A DNA stretch of 64,000 nucleotides from Canna indica (lineage: Eukaryota > Streptophyta > Magnoliopsida > Zingiberales > Cannaceae), in contig CP136898.1 in NCBI GenBank assembly GCA_034359265.1, forward strand, positions 39,951,501 through 40,015,500, in the 5' to 3' direction. The position numbers and the translations under genes are program-made. The notes below the pieces were generated by a model. That model was given only the letters and a program-made list of their open reading frames with translations, did not search any database and had not been told where the DNA came from. Of the stretch, positions 20,121 through 32,617 are shown piece after piece (within the stretch, counting starts at the first letter, position 1; the number at the start of each line of letters is the position of its first letter).

Positions 20121-23100
20121 CTATTTCTTCCAATCTCTCACTTGCACTTGTAGCCAATCATTGCGGTATTTAATACTCATACAACTTAAGTGGTGATCGA
20201 ACTGCTGTTGTGGTAATGGTTGTGTGAATGGATCTGCTATATTGTCTTTCGGGTCGACATGTTCGATATTTATATCACCACGTCCAACGATCTCTCTGAT
20301 CAGGTGATACCGCCTTAGGATGTGTTTTGATTTGTGGTGGGATGTAGGTTCCTTTGCTTGAGCAACATCCCTAGTGTTATCACAATAAACGGGGATCGGA
20401 CCGGCAATCTCAGGAACAACACCCAACTCAAAGATAATTTTTTTTATCCATACTCCTTCCTTTGCGTCTTCGCTTGCAGCGATGTACTCAGCTTCTATCA
20501 CTGAGTCGGCCACAGTTCCTTGCTTAGAACTTTTCCAGCATACTGTGCCACTATTCAGAGTAAATACATACCCAGAAATGGATTTACTATCATCAGTGTC
20601 TGATTGGAAGCTAAAATTTGTGTAGCCCTCCAGTTTAAAATATGACTCACCATAAATCAGGAGAACATCTTTAGTCATTCTCAAGTACTTAAGAATGTTC
20701 TTTACGGCTTTCCAATGTTCCTCTCCAGGATTCGCCTGAAATTTGCTAGTTACCCTAGGGCATAAGCGACATCAGGCCGAGTACAAAGCATAACATACAT
20801 GATGGATCCTACTACCGAAGCATAAGAGATTTCGCTCATCCTTTTTCTCTCCTCGGGTGTCTTAGGAGACATCTTCTTGGAAAGAGTGATGCCATGACTC
20901 ATGGGCAAGTAATCTCTTTTACCGCCTTCCATGCTAAATCGTTTTAGCACGGTATCAATATACCGAGACTGGGACAAACCAAGCATCCTTCTAGACCTAT
21001 CCCTATAGATCTTAATGCCAAGTACATAGGATGCTTCACCCAAGTCTTTCATGGAGAAGTTTTTGTATAACCATACTTTCATTGACTGGAGTAGAGGAAC
21101 ATTATTCCCCATGAGCAGTATGTCATCCACATACAACACAATAAACACAACGGCGCTCCCACTAACCTTTTTATAGACACAATGTTTGTCTACATTTTTG
21201 ATGAAGCCAAACTCTTTGATTGTCTCATCAAAATGGATGTTCCAACTCCTCAAGGCTTGCTTGAGTCCATAAATGGACATTTCCAATTTACATACCTTCT
21301 TCGGTCCTACCGAAGACACGAAACCTTCTGACTGAGTCATATAGACCTCTTCCTCAAGTTCACCATTGAGGAATGCAGTCTTGACATCCATATGCCAGAT
21401 CTCGTAGTCATGATATGCAGCAATGGCTAGCAATGTTGTCAAACTCGCGAGTTAACTCGTAAACTCGGACGAGTTTACGATCCCAAGTATCAAAATTGAG
21501 CTGACTCGCATCCAAACTCATTTCTAGGTAAACTCGGGTGAACTTGGGGTAAACTCGATAAACTCATATAAACTCGGTCAAAATCGCGAGTAAACTCGAT
21601 CAAACTCGCGTGTAAACTCGGTCGAACTCGCCAGTAAACTTGGGTGAACTCGGTTTGATGATAATTATTATGGATTGAACTTGTACTTTTATATTTTATC
21701 TTTGAGTCATTGTGTGTGCTTTATTATGGACTTAGAATGTTTCATTATGTATGTATTAGACTTGTACTCTTATATTTTATCTTTATGTGTCCTTTATTAG
21801 GGAGTTGAACTGTGTCTTAATTATGATTATCAGGTTATATTAGATTATATTTTTGTAGTATAATATTTTTTAATATTTTTTTAGTACCAGGTAAACTCTT
21901 ATGAGTTTATGAGTCGAGTTTACGGAGGCTCCACGAGTTTACTTAAACTCTCGAGTTTAACAACCTTGATGGCTAGTATTATTCTAATGGACTTGAGCAT
22001 GGCTACAGGAGAAAAAGTTTCATCGTAGTCAAGACCTTGCCTTTGAGTGAAACCTTTTGCTACCAGCCTGGCCTTATAGGTCTCCACTTGGTCATCAGCT
22101 CCAATCTTTCTTTTAAAGATCCACTTACACCCTATAGGAGTAACTCCTTCGGGTAAATAAACCAAAGTCCAAACTTGGTTGGTGAACATCGAGTCCATTT
22201 CGGATTTCATTGCTTCCTGCCACTGTTTGCAATCAACATCCTTGATTGCCTGATCATAGGATTGCAGATCAACAAATTCCTAGTCATTCTCAATGGTCAA
22301 GAATAATCTTCCGGGTTGTCTACGCAATCTCCCTGATCTTCGAAGAGTGGTGGGAGGTAGTGTTTCTGTGATTGGTTCTTCCTGTGGACTTTCCACGGGT
22401 GGTTGCAATTTTGCTTGTGGTTGTTGAACTTCATCAAGCTGAACGTCTCTCCCATTCCCACTTTCCTCGATAAAATCTTTTTCTAAGAAAGTGGCATGTC
22501 TACTAACAAACACCTTTTGATCAATTGACGAGTAGAAATAATACCTTAAACTCTCTTTAGGATACCTCACAAGCCTGCACCTGGTTGATTTACCATAAAA
22601 TTTATTTGACTCTAATTTCTTGACGTGCGCGGGGCAACCCCAAATCTTGAGATGCCTCAGACTTGGTTTCTTGCCACTCTATATTTCATATGATGTACCA
22701 AAGACAAACTTTATGGGAGCCCTATTCAATAGGTAGATAGTCGTTTCAAGCGCATATCCCCAAAATGAAATCGGGAGATCAGTAAAGCAAAGCATTGGCC
22801 GCATCATGTCTAACAACGCGTGATTCCTCCTTTCAGATACTCCATTATGTTGTGGTGTGCCTGGAGGGGTCCATTAGGAGACAATCCCATTGTCTTTTAG
22901 ATAATGTAGAAACTCAGTGGATAAGTACTCACCACCTCGATCTGATCAAAGGGTTTTAATACTTTTTCCTATTGTTTCTCAACCTCAGCCTTATACTCTT
23001 TGAACTTTTCAAAAGTATCAGACTTATATCTCAACAGGTAGACATATCCATACCTTGATCTATCGTATGTGAACATGATGAAGTAGGAATACCCACCTCT

Positions 23101-23790
23101 GGCTTGAGTTGTCATTGGTCCGCAAACATTTGAGTGGACTAGCTCTAACAACTCAGTAGCCCTTTCACTACGTCCAGTGAAGGGGGACTTTGTCATTTTT
23201 CCTTTGAGACAAGATTCACAAGTTGACATCAATTCAAAATCGAACGGGTCAAACAACCCGTCTTTGTACAACTTGTTAATCTGATTCTCATAAATATGAC
23301 CCAGTCTCAAGTACCAAAGATAGGTGAGGTTCAGATTATCTCGTTTCCTCTTGTGCGTTTGTTCGATATGAAAAACATTATCAGTTAAATCTAAGACCAT
23401 CAAACCATTTGAAATGTGCCTAGTTCCATTTAATTCATCAGAATGATATATGTGGCAACAATTGTCTTTTAAAGTAATTTCATAACCTTGTTCTTGCAAC
23501 AAAGTAACAGAAATAATATTCTATATTAGAACTAGAACGTAATAGCAATTGATCAATTTAATGGTTTTCGTCTGATGGCAGATACAAATAATAGGTTCCT
23601 ACAACTAAAGTTGTAACTTTTGCATCATTGCCTACCCGAAGATCGTAGTCGTCTTTGTTTAGCATTCTACTTATTCTCAAACCCTACAATGAATTACAAA
23701 TGTGAGCACCACAACTGGTATCCAATACCCATGAAGTAGAATTTTATAATGATAGATTTATTTCAATAGCAAACACACCCACGGAGGGGG
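20121..23790 (-). pseudogene. copia pol: protease, integrase, RT and RNase H (broken)
   Basis: Order on the minus strand: protease near 23714 (Asp-Thr-Ser where Asp-Thr-Gly is expected, then CGAHIC), GAG-pre-integrase (WYLRLGHI, Tyr replacing a zinc His) with CESCLKGK, integrase core to about 22570, a basic linker, RT (IGCKWIFKRK, MDVKTAFLNGELEEEVYM, YVDDILLM) and RNase H (EAEYIAASE, YCDNT, HVDPKDNIADPFTQPL) ending 20121 next to the LTR. RT is split by a 538-bp hAT-like element (21431-21968). Integrase and the link between RT and RNase H carry further stops. The YVDD motif itself is intact. Confidence 0.85.
21431..21968. mobile_element. hAT-like short element inside copia RT
   Basis: It has a perfect 8-bp target duplication ATGGCTAG (21423-21430 and 21969-21976). 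Ends are CAATGTTGTCAAACTCG and, reverse complemented, CAAGGTTGTTAAACTCGAG. Subterminal regions consist of repeated AAACTCG(CGAGT) units. The interior is AT-rich with no coding capacity. Excising it conceptually leaves RT sequence continuous across one duplicated copy of the 8-mer. Confidence 0.93.
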
Positions 23791-23806
23791 CTTCAGAAGC
23801 CCTCTT

Positions 23807-24609
23807 CTACTTTACTTCTGCAATATACTCCTTGCAGTTGCGCTTCCAATGGCCATCTTTACCACAATGGAAATAGGTGCCCTTAGGAGCCTTCTCCCCT
23901 TTCTTCTTGATATCATTTTTGGGTTTCACATCTTTGTTTTTCGCTTTGTTCTTAACAGAGCGCAACTTTGCCTTTTTAGGGGCACTACCCACTAACAAGA
24001 CATTGTCCTTTTCCTTCGAAAGGTGGGACTCGGCAGTCTTCAGCATATTAAGGAGCTCGGGAAGCGAGGCGTCCAACTTATTCATGTGGTAGTTAATGAT
24101 AAACTGTGAAAATGACCTAGGAAGGGATTGGAGTATTAAGTTCAGACTTAGCCCCTTATCAATATTTACGCCCAATTTCTCTAATCTCTCGATCAAATCA
24201 ATTAGTTTGAGAACATGGATTTCAACAGGGGTCCCTACTACCATCTTGGCCTAGAAGAGTTGTTTTGACAGCTCAAACCTAGCAGTCTGGCTCTCTTCAC
24301 CGTCCAACTCCTTGAGGTGAGAGAGGATGGCTCCTGCGTCTATCTTTTCATGCTGTCGATGCAACACATCGGACATAGAGGCGAGCATTATGCACTGAAC
24401 AGTAGTACTGTCATCTTGCACTTCTTGTAAGTTGTTCTCACTTACTCGGTAGCCCTTTGGGAAGGGGCATTTGGTGGCTTGTTATCAAGAATATAGGAAA
24501 GTCTCTCCTGGGTGAGGATAATCCTCAAGTTTCGCATCCAATCGACATAGTTCGGCCGAGTGAGTTTATTTACATCAAGTATGCTTCGCAATGACAGTGT
24601 AGATGACAT
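23807..24609 (-). pseudogene. copia gag (UBN2-type), broken
   Basis: Starts at ATG 24609 with MSSTLSLRSILDVNKLTRPN, then VDWMRNLRIILTQE. A frameshift lies near 24440 and a TAG near 24257 (in KQLF-stop-AKMV). The C-terminal part includes a lysine-rich stretch and one zinc knuckle whose first cysteine is tyrosine (YFHCGKDGHWKRNC). The region 24610-26092, between gag and the 5' LTR, is untranslated leader with no gene that I can identify. Confidence 0.8.
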
Positions 24610-26078
24610 GGTGACAATGAAATGCTACAAGGAAAAGTAAAAACAAACATGAGCTACCATTCTATATGCATGATTATTATGGTCTTTTAATTTATCATGT
24701 CTCCCACTAATTTTTGCAGTTCCCAAATGACCCTCCTATTGGGAAGCGGGAAGCCCTCGTTGGTAGACTTCCTTAGGGGAAGATGGAACACCACTTCTTC
24801 TACTCAGGTCTCGTATTTAACATGACAAACCCTAATAGGTGCATGGGTAGGTAACTCTTTACCGATCACATCGTTATGCGACTTCCATCAAGTTTTGCCT
24901 CTAGGTTTACCATGGTCTTATGTTTGCACAACAAACCAATGAGCCCTAGTTAAGTCAAACCCATTGTTCGTTTACCCTAGTAAGAAAACAACCACCCTTG
25001 AGTTTTCTCAATAAGGTAAGTCACGTTCAAGCTAGTAGTAAAGACACAAGGATATGTGACATATGAGATACAACGTGTCTATCATCACAAAAAGGCCTTG
25101 TGTTTGCACAACAAACCCGTTGTGACAATAGACACACTTGTACCTCACAACGATGGAAGGCGCGACCGATGTTCTTAATATCATAGCCATTCAGAATCAA
25201 TATTATTGGAGGGTATCTTCATGCAATCATAATTATCTAAGCTATCAACAATTGATAGAAAATAATAAATAAAAGCATAAAATAAATAATGATGATTATG
25301 GATGTTCTAAGGGTTCCACCCGAGCCATCGGGCGAACCAAGGCCATCATCCTAGGGTTTTAGGGAGCTCCGTCTCGCCAAGGCGCTGCCCAAAATCATCT
25401 TGAAGGTTGCCGGTTCCATCAGTGCCTTCTCGGGGTTCAAGTCATCATCATCATGGTGTCGAACACCTCCTCTCCGCGCGCACCAAAACGGGGCAGCAAG
25501 CGTGATCATCGCGAATCTGCCCCTATACTTCTAATTTTACAAAACTAAAAGAAGAAGACCCCAAGGTTTAAGGAGAGGGAGAAGAAGATTACAATCAGAA
25601 TACTCAAGAGGAAGGCAGAGGTACGCAGGCCCTATTTAAAAGTTACAATGCTGAAATTTCACAAATTTACAAGCAATCAATACAACCATGTTTTACACAC
25701 AGTCACAGCACATAGGGCTCATCCATAATCATCATTTCATCCATCTTAATAATTAAGAAAAAGAAAGGAAAAAACAAAATTTAAAAATGCGCTAATCGGG
25801 TTACGTTTCCACCCAAAATGGCGCAAATAACACATGTTGAAAATTTCAGTTTTTTGGGCTGTTCAACCATGAACCCATGGGGTTCTTGAGTCCAAAATTT
25901 TTCTAGGACAAGTTTGGACAGTAGGCTACCACCCCGATTCATCGCTTGAACCGTGGAGCCAAAAGAACGACTCAAGAACCCCCAAAAACAAAAACTAGGT
26001 AGCTTGACGTTTAGGGAGCGAACGATTCGTAAACGCAACAATAACATGTAATAAAATTTCGGAGAAATGGCTAAAGGT

Positions 26079-26092
26079 GGATCTGATACAAC
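26079..26092 (-). other. primer binding site of the copia element
   Basis: Immediately next to the 5' LTR, the minus strand reads GTTGTATCAGATCC. This resembles the TGGTATCAGAGC complement of plant initiator tRNA-Met, with two or more substitutions. Position and orientation fit minus-strand transcription of the element. Confidence 0.65.
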
Positions 26093-28079
26093 TGTTGGAA
26101 TGGAAGAAGAAGCATAGCAGAAAAAGTGATTTTTTTTAAAAATACAAACCATCCCAAAACCAGCGATGAACTTTAGCAATCTTTAAGGAATTCAATTTAC
26201 GAGTAGAAGGAGATGATATACCTTATACCGCGGATGGTAAGGCTGCTCCTATCCCCATTTCAAGACGTCCAAGTGCACGTTCTCCAATGGAAGGTCCACA
26301 CCAAATGCCTCGCAACCAAGGGACAACGAACACCAAGACCCGTTGTGGCTCAACAAAGAGGGAAACTCAACCCAAAAACACACCTAGGTGAAGCCGGCCC
26401 TCGCTGTCCTCCTTGGACTCCTCCAAGAAGATGAAGGAGATGACACACCCAAGAGGAAGAGACCTCCAAATTGGCTTCACAAACCCGGGAAGGAGGAGCT
26501 TGATGGCCAACCACCCATGTAGATCAAGAGGAGCTCTTCGGAGTCTTGGTCTTCAAAAGCTTCTCAAGAATCCAAGCCTTTGCTCCTCTCCAAGATCTCT
26601 AACCAATTTGCTTAACCCCTCTCAAAGGACGTTAGGCCATCTATTTATAAGGTGAGTAGGTGCCCCCCATGGTGGACCCGACCCACCCTTTTTAAATCCT
26701 CTCACCGGAATTCAAAATTTTAAGGTTTGCCTCCAAAACAATAATTATTTAATGAATTTATAATTAATTCGAAATTAATTAAATTCAACTAAATATAAAC
26801 TTTAATTTATTTCTATAAATTAAATTCTTATTTATTAGGATTTATCATGTGTAAATCCCTACAATTTAGGGAAGCCCTACAAATTAGGATTACCGAGGAA
26901 CTCCTTCCTCACGTATTCGTTCCTATAGGTAACATCTTTCCTATCATGTCCGTAAACGAGATCCGTGATCGTGTTGCAGCATGTCAATGCTAGTAGACAT
27001 ATAGTGTCGCATTCGGACATTATCTCATAAGATCTGTTGTGAGGTTAGCCTGTTGTGTGTGACCCATTGGGCCCCACACTAAGCCAGCAGTGAGTTGTGC
27101 ATAACGGAGAGTCGAATCTGATAGAACGATTTCTATTCGAATCTTACGAGCCCCCACTAAAACCCCTTTTGTGTGGTCGTGAGAGACTCCACTCACAAGT
27201 CAAGATTGACGTCTAGCAACGTGTCATGACTACCCGGGTAGTGTGAGGTTCAATCTATAGGGATCGAACGCCTTTCGGTGACCAGTTATCATGCAACTAA
27301 GTCCCTCAGTTACACCATCCCGAAGTCAGCTAGGGTACAAAAGAAGTGTTAAACCGTAATACTGATTCATATGTATCCTACCCGCCAAGATATCTTCTCA
27401 ATAATGAAACGTCAAAAATATCTTCCTGACTTTCATGTCTACTCTGGCCAGAGATTCTCTAGTCGATACTTGTAGGGACACATAGGACATTATCTCCTCT
27501 CACTAGGAGTAACCGATTCCATGTTGGTTGCTCACCTACCTCCATGAATGTTTCCTCATGCCCAGTAATATCCGGCACATGATGTTGAGGGCCATGTAGG
27601 GATAAAACCAAGACAATGGGTTGTCACTCACAAGGTAACCATGACAACCTCAGGTCCAAGGACTGCTTGCACCTAATATCACTTGAGGAACATCCCATTG
27701 ACACTCATGTAAGGATTCTATTCTGTGTTCCTTATGTAGATCCGTTCAGTGAACTCATAGGTAACTGTGAGATCAGCTATCCCCTTATCGTATAAGGCAT
27801 GTACCAAGTGCACCAGTTTATCCGAAATCATAAATCCCCTAATTGGTGATCCTACGACTGGGAATATTTAGAACAGGGGCATTTGGATTCCAAGTCTCAC
27901 TGGCATAATCTCATCATGACCTTAGAATCAGTTGCCCGAGTTCATGGGGTTCATCACAATCTAATATATACAAAATATAAATGCAGCATATGATGAAAAG
28001 ATGCCTCATATTATTCATTAACCATAAATAGTTCCCTACACATCAACATGTGATTGGCTCAAGGGCACTATTTCTTTCA
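26093..28079 (-). repeat. 5' LTR of the copia element
   Basis: On the plus strand it begins TGTTGGAATGGAAGAAG and ends CACTATTTCTTTCA. It aligns with 17487-20132 over its length and represents the empty site for the hAT-like element found there. It retains CAACATGTGATTGGCTC near its end (28048-28064), which is missing from the left LTR. Confidence 0.88.
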
Positions 28080-29455
28080 AAACCACCGGAGCGGACCTAT
28101 TATCTAAGCTCGCTAGTAGCAGAAGCCTCAAAACAATAGGTCAGTCATACAACAAGTCCTCGGCCACCTGAGCATCTAATCAGCCGACACCTCGGTCGAT
28201 GTCCAAACAGTCGAATAAAGTATTGACTAGATGACCCTATACATAATATACCTTAGGCATGGGGAGATATCAAAGAACACCTCCAATCCAAATAAATTCA
28301 AAAGGATGACAAGTTATTACACTCTTCTCAATGATTAACTCTACGAAAGAGGATATTCACAGCCACTACTCAAATGCATCAGACGACCATAAACAAACAT
28401 GGTCGTAGCAGAAGTACATGATGGCATCTGCAGCAATCACATCGGAAGAAGGTCCTTAGCAACTAAGATCCTCTGGGCTCGATATTTTCTGGTCGACCAT
28501 GAAAATAGATTGCAGTCTATACGTCAAAAGGTACGACAAGTGCCAAAGATTCTCTGAAGTCCCACAAAAACACTCCAAGACACTGCATAGCTCGAAAGTC
28601 AACTGGTCATTCCACAAGTGGGGGCATAGACCTCCTCGGCCCGTTCCCTCAAGCACCAGGATAAATCAAATATTTGGTAGTAGCGGTCAACTATTTCACC
28701 AAATGGATAGAGGCCGAACACCTAGCCTCGATTGCAACTGAGAAGGTCTGGAAATTTGTATGGAAGAACATTGTCGCAGGAACGATATATGACATACCTC
28801 GTGAGCTCATCAACGACAATGTCATACAATTTACAGATCGATAGTGTCGGGAATTTTGCTCGGACCTCAACATCCGACATCTCTTCTCCTCAGTTGAGCA
28901 CCACAAACCAATGGCATGGCCGAAGTAGCCAATAAGGTCATCCTGGCAGGACTCAAAAACAAACTTGACCAAGTCAAGGGACACTCGCCCGAAGAACTGC
29001 TCGAAGTGTTATGGAGCTACAATACAACCGCCTAATCATCCACTTAGGAAACTCCCTATAGGCTCATCTATGGAGCAGAGGCCATGATCCCCGTCGAGAT
29101 CGCAGAGCCCAGCCTCCGTAGGATAACCTTTGAGGAACAAAACAATTCAAAAATTGTCATGCCGAGCTCGACCTCATCGAGGAAGAACGAGATCTTGCCA
29201 GAATCAAGGAAGAAGCCATGAAATTCAGAATAGCTCAGAACAGGCCAAGAAACTTCAAAGAGGGAGATATGATTCCGCGGAAGATCGAACACCAAAGAAA
29301 GCCAACCGGGGAAGGGAACCTCACCCCGAACTGGTAAGACCCCTACAGAATCACCGAGGTCATAGAAAAAGACGCCCATAGAATCACTAAACTCTCCGGA
29401 CGAGAAGTTCCACGGTCGTGGAATGCGGCCTCCCTGCGGGCCTACTGCAGCTAAG
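28080..29455 (+). pseudogene. gypsy copy 1 RNase H end and integrase (broken)
   Basis: The RNase H tail TTGADLLSKLASSRSLKTIG opens the fragment. The integrase zinc region is near 28430-28560 and the catalytic core at about 28622-29060: IDLLGPFPQAPG, VVAVNYFTKWIEAEHLASI, ELINDN, CREFCSDLNIRHLFSS. Stops replace codons in several places, for example after APG. The C-terminal domain runs to about 29455 (ending near a TAA after RAYCS). The DLLGPFP and INDN aspartates remain visible, but no continuous frame exists. Confidence 0.78.
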
Positions 29456-29659
29456 CATTCTCCCTTAAATTATAAGTGGTTGGTGTACTCTTTTTCCTTC
29501 ATTGTGGTTTTTCCCACAGGGTTTTCTACTTGAAAGATTTTAACGAGGCACCACCATGCATAGGCCAAGTACATCACTCGATGGGACACAATGTACTATC
29601 ATTTGACAGTTATTGATAATACCATGGATAAGTCGAGTACCATGTCCTACCTTACACTT

Positions 29660-30110
29660 CTCGCAAGCTCGGCTTGACCCCAAGCACGGTCCACGCCCTC
29701 AGTTGCCACTACCTCGGCCAAGCTCAACGCCCTCAACAATTCTAAGTATGGTCCTGCCTTGCGCTCTTCGCGAGCTCGACTTGACCCCAAGCGCGGTCCT
29801 CGGCCCTAAATGTGGCCTTCGACTCTAAATGAGACCGACTCGCTCTAAATGAGCACAATGACCCGAAGTGTGCTCCTCGCGAGCTCGGTTTAACACCAAG
29901 GCTGGTCCTTGGCCTTAATCGCCGCCACCTCCGGGTTCAACACCCTCAACGACCCCAAGGGTGGTCATGCTTTATGCTCCCCACGAGCTCAACTTGACCC
30001 CAAGCATGGTCCTCGACCTCAGTCGTTGCCACCTCGGCCTCAATCGCCACCACCCCTAGCCTAAGCACCATTACTCTCGGCCCCAGCGCCTCCACTTGCA
30101 AACTCGAATA
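29660..30110 (+). repeat. degenerate tandem repeats between gypsy integrase and antisense ORF
   Basis: A block of the type GAGCTCGACTTGACCCCAAG followed by (C/G)ACGGTCCTCG recurs near 29670, 29772, 29889 and 29987, with CCACCTCGGCC and CAACGCCCTCAAC segments between. Spacing is about 100-115 bp. Such repeat-rich spacers between pol and the 3' LTR are common in Tat-lineage elements. No protein is supported. 30110-30830 contains further non-coding element sequence. Confidence 0.6.
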
Positions 30111-30829
30111 ACTTCAAGGAAGATCAACAACTACCATATAGGTAACCTCGATCCTAATTCCGCCTTTGATAAGAATCTAACCTCATGCCAAAGGCTCGTC
30201 AACAACCCAGAAGGCCACGTCAATTGTTGGCCCGAGGACGCCAGGTTCAGGCAAGACAACTTCATACGCTGTACTCAACTCCAAGAGAGTCGCCAAACGT
30301 GTGACGAACCCCAAATGAAGCTTCTAGCCTCTGCTACAGCTCCCAGCTCAGAACATGAATGACTTCGACGAAGGGCAAACCCAAAAATTCTACACGGAGC
30401 AAGTAACCTCGGTCTTAAGTATACCCATGACAGGGACTCAACCTAAACCTAAAAATAGATCACTACTCCCAAAAGTGGCTACTAACTGACCGACATCGGC
30501 CAAGAAGTGTTAGAACACTCTTCAACCCAAATGATCATCGACCATGTAGTGTTAACCAAATTCCCGCCAACCGACCAAAGGGCATCGGCACTCGCCAAAA
30601 TACTTAGCTCATAGCTAGTAGAAATACGAAAGTAGCACACAAGCAACATATATAGAAGAAAAATAAAAATATCCAGAGGTATACTTACATGCTCGCAAAG
30701 GGCGATCATGTCAAATACCCTCAGAGGGCGACAGTTAAAAAGCCCCGAAGGGCGGCAATCCACAAACCGGCTACATGTCATTACAGTTCAACACACAATC
30801 CATAGATGAACGGTCCATAAAGCATAAAC

Positions 30830-32617
30830 TTACCGAGACAAAGCTAGAGAAGCATCGGTGGCCGTAGAGGGGACATTGTCCCTAGGGACTTCGGTCGCCA
30901 TCATTGGAGGAGGGTACGACTCAGGAACAGCATTGAAGGCTCCCCCTCTGGCGGCGCAGAAGCCTCCTCCTCCCCTTCGACGAGTGGCTCGACCAGGGTA
31001 CCATCCCTGACCTCTTTGAACCATCCGACCTTTGAGAAGTCGATCTCTAGACTGAGGAATTTGGCCTACTTCACCGCCCTCTCAAAGCATACTACAGAAC
31101 AGCTTCATCCCGGTAGCCTCTTACCATACCCTCAAGCCTTTGCACTTCTTCCATCAACCTTTCAGTCTCGACCCCAGCGACAGCAATCTCGGCCTTCGGA
31201 TCATCCTCCGCCTCAATCGTAGCCTCAATAGTAAGCTCCAACCTTGAGACTTTCCTTCTCAGGGAACTAGTTGCGTCCTATGACACCCTTACCATAGTCG
31301 CGAACTCAACGACAACACCATTGAGATTCACAATCTCACTTTCCTTCGCCTCGAGCGCCTTCTCCATTTCTACTAGCCTGGTCTTTAGGGATTTGATCTC
31401 TCAAGTCCGAGCCTCGGACGTCTCCTGCACAGACAACTTCTCTCCCTTCAGTCTTTTCGCCATACTAGCCAATCAGAGGCACTGAGCCTTAATATACTTG
31501 GCCACCTTAGCCGAGTCTGCTCCCTCGGGCAAGTCAGTCGCAACACCAAGCAGAAGGCGCTGACCGTCACGAGAAATTGCATCAAGGCACTGCTCCGCTT
31601 GGGAACCCTCCACCGTCGCCGTTGTTGTCGGCGCTGCAACCACGATTTCCCTAGAGGAAATAGTTTCCTAAGGAGGTAGATCCTCATCACCAGAAACCAC
31701 AGTGCGCAGAGCCCTAGTACCCCTCCTTCACTTCAGGGGAGAAGGGGAAGGGGAAGAAGATGGGGAATATGAAGGAACCGACACTCCGTCCGACCCTTGA
31801 GCCTGAGATCTCGCAATCCTCACTAGCTTTAACAAAGGCGGGTGTGGAAAGATGTCGACTATTGGTCTTTTTCCCTTAGCAAACACATGGTCCTTCTCTT
31901 TCAACTCCTTTAATCTAGAGCGAAAGGGACGATTGACCCAACCTCCGATCTCGCCTTTAAAAAAGAAATCTTGAGTTAGCACATTCAAAATGGCTAAGGT
32001 AACATTGCTCTATGACTCTGGACTTACTTATATATCTTGCTACCGATGACTTGTCCTGGTCTCATTTTAATAACTCTCTATAGGAAAAGGGAATGGAAGG
32101 ACCATGTTGGTTCAAATATTCAATCACCAGCATATCCTCGGGCAAAATACCCTCCTCCTCCAAGGCCAAAATGGTGACGTCTCTAGAACAATGATTTTTT
32201 TTTCATTTTTGACACCCTATCCAGCAAAGTGCTAGTCATCCGACCACGACCTCACCCTAAAGAAGTGCCTCTTGAAGTTCTTATAAGAACTTTGAAACAG
32301 GGTCAAAGAGTTTCCTCCCTGGGATGCTATTGAAGGACAACCACATGCTATTTTGCGTCCCCCTTTCCTTGAAAGAAGGAGAAAAATATTTTTGAGACTC
32401 GGCTCGACTCCGAGGAATTCCATCAGGATCTCAAAATAGTGGACGAATGCCTAACTCTTTGGGTGAAGTTGCGTTGGGACGACGTTTGCTTGCGTCAACA
32501 CCCTACACTCAAAATCGATAAAAGGTGGCCAGACACAGAGATCCTCAAACATAGTCTGATATTCAAAGAAGAATTCAGGATCCCTCCTACAGTTATAGAC
32601 CCTATCCTCCAAAGAAC
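30830..32617 (-). pseudogene. antisense ORF of the Tat-like gypsy element (broken)
   Basis: Opposite to gag-pol, fragments line up in order on the minus strand. The first (32423-32232) holds MEFLGVEPSLKNIFLLLS, a GGRK stretch, SLTLFQSSYKNFKRHFFRVR, as in the plant transposon-like domain found in antisense ORFs of Tat elements. Then come 31988-31728 (basic, proline/serine-rich end), 31690-31448, and an Ala/Pro/Glu-rich tail to about 30830. Stops and frameshifts separate the parts. The N-terminal end is cut by the solo LTR at 32618. Function of this ORF is unknown. Confidence 0.6.

Larger units (their letters stand above)
17487..20132 (-). repeat. 3' LTR of the 17.5-28.1 kb copia element
   Basis: On the plus strand it starts TATTGGGATGGAAGAAG and ends GGGCACTATTTCTTCCA. 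It aligns end to end with 26093-28079 except for the hAT-like insertion at 19255-19876 and small indels. On the minus strand a purine-rich GTGAGAGAT tract precedes its TGGAAGAAATAG start, as expected for a polypurine tract. Small open frames inside it (17606-18009) recur in the other LTR and are not genes. Confidence 0.88.
17487..28079 (-). mobile_element. complete but decayed Ty1/copia retrotransposon with long LTRs
   Basis: Two LTRs (17487-20132 and 26093-28079) bracket a minus-strand gag-pol. Target duplication is AAAAC (17482-17486) and AAACC (28080-28084), one mismatch. The insertion lies inside the RNase H region of gypsy copy 1, and host codons on both sides join in frame. The left LTR is about 660 bp longer because it carries a hAT-like insertion (19255-19876). 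LTR length and gag start (MSSTLSLRSILDVNKLTRPN) suggest an Angela-like lineage, which I hold loosely. Confidence 0.88.
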
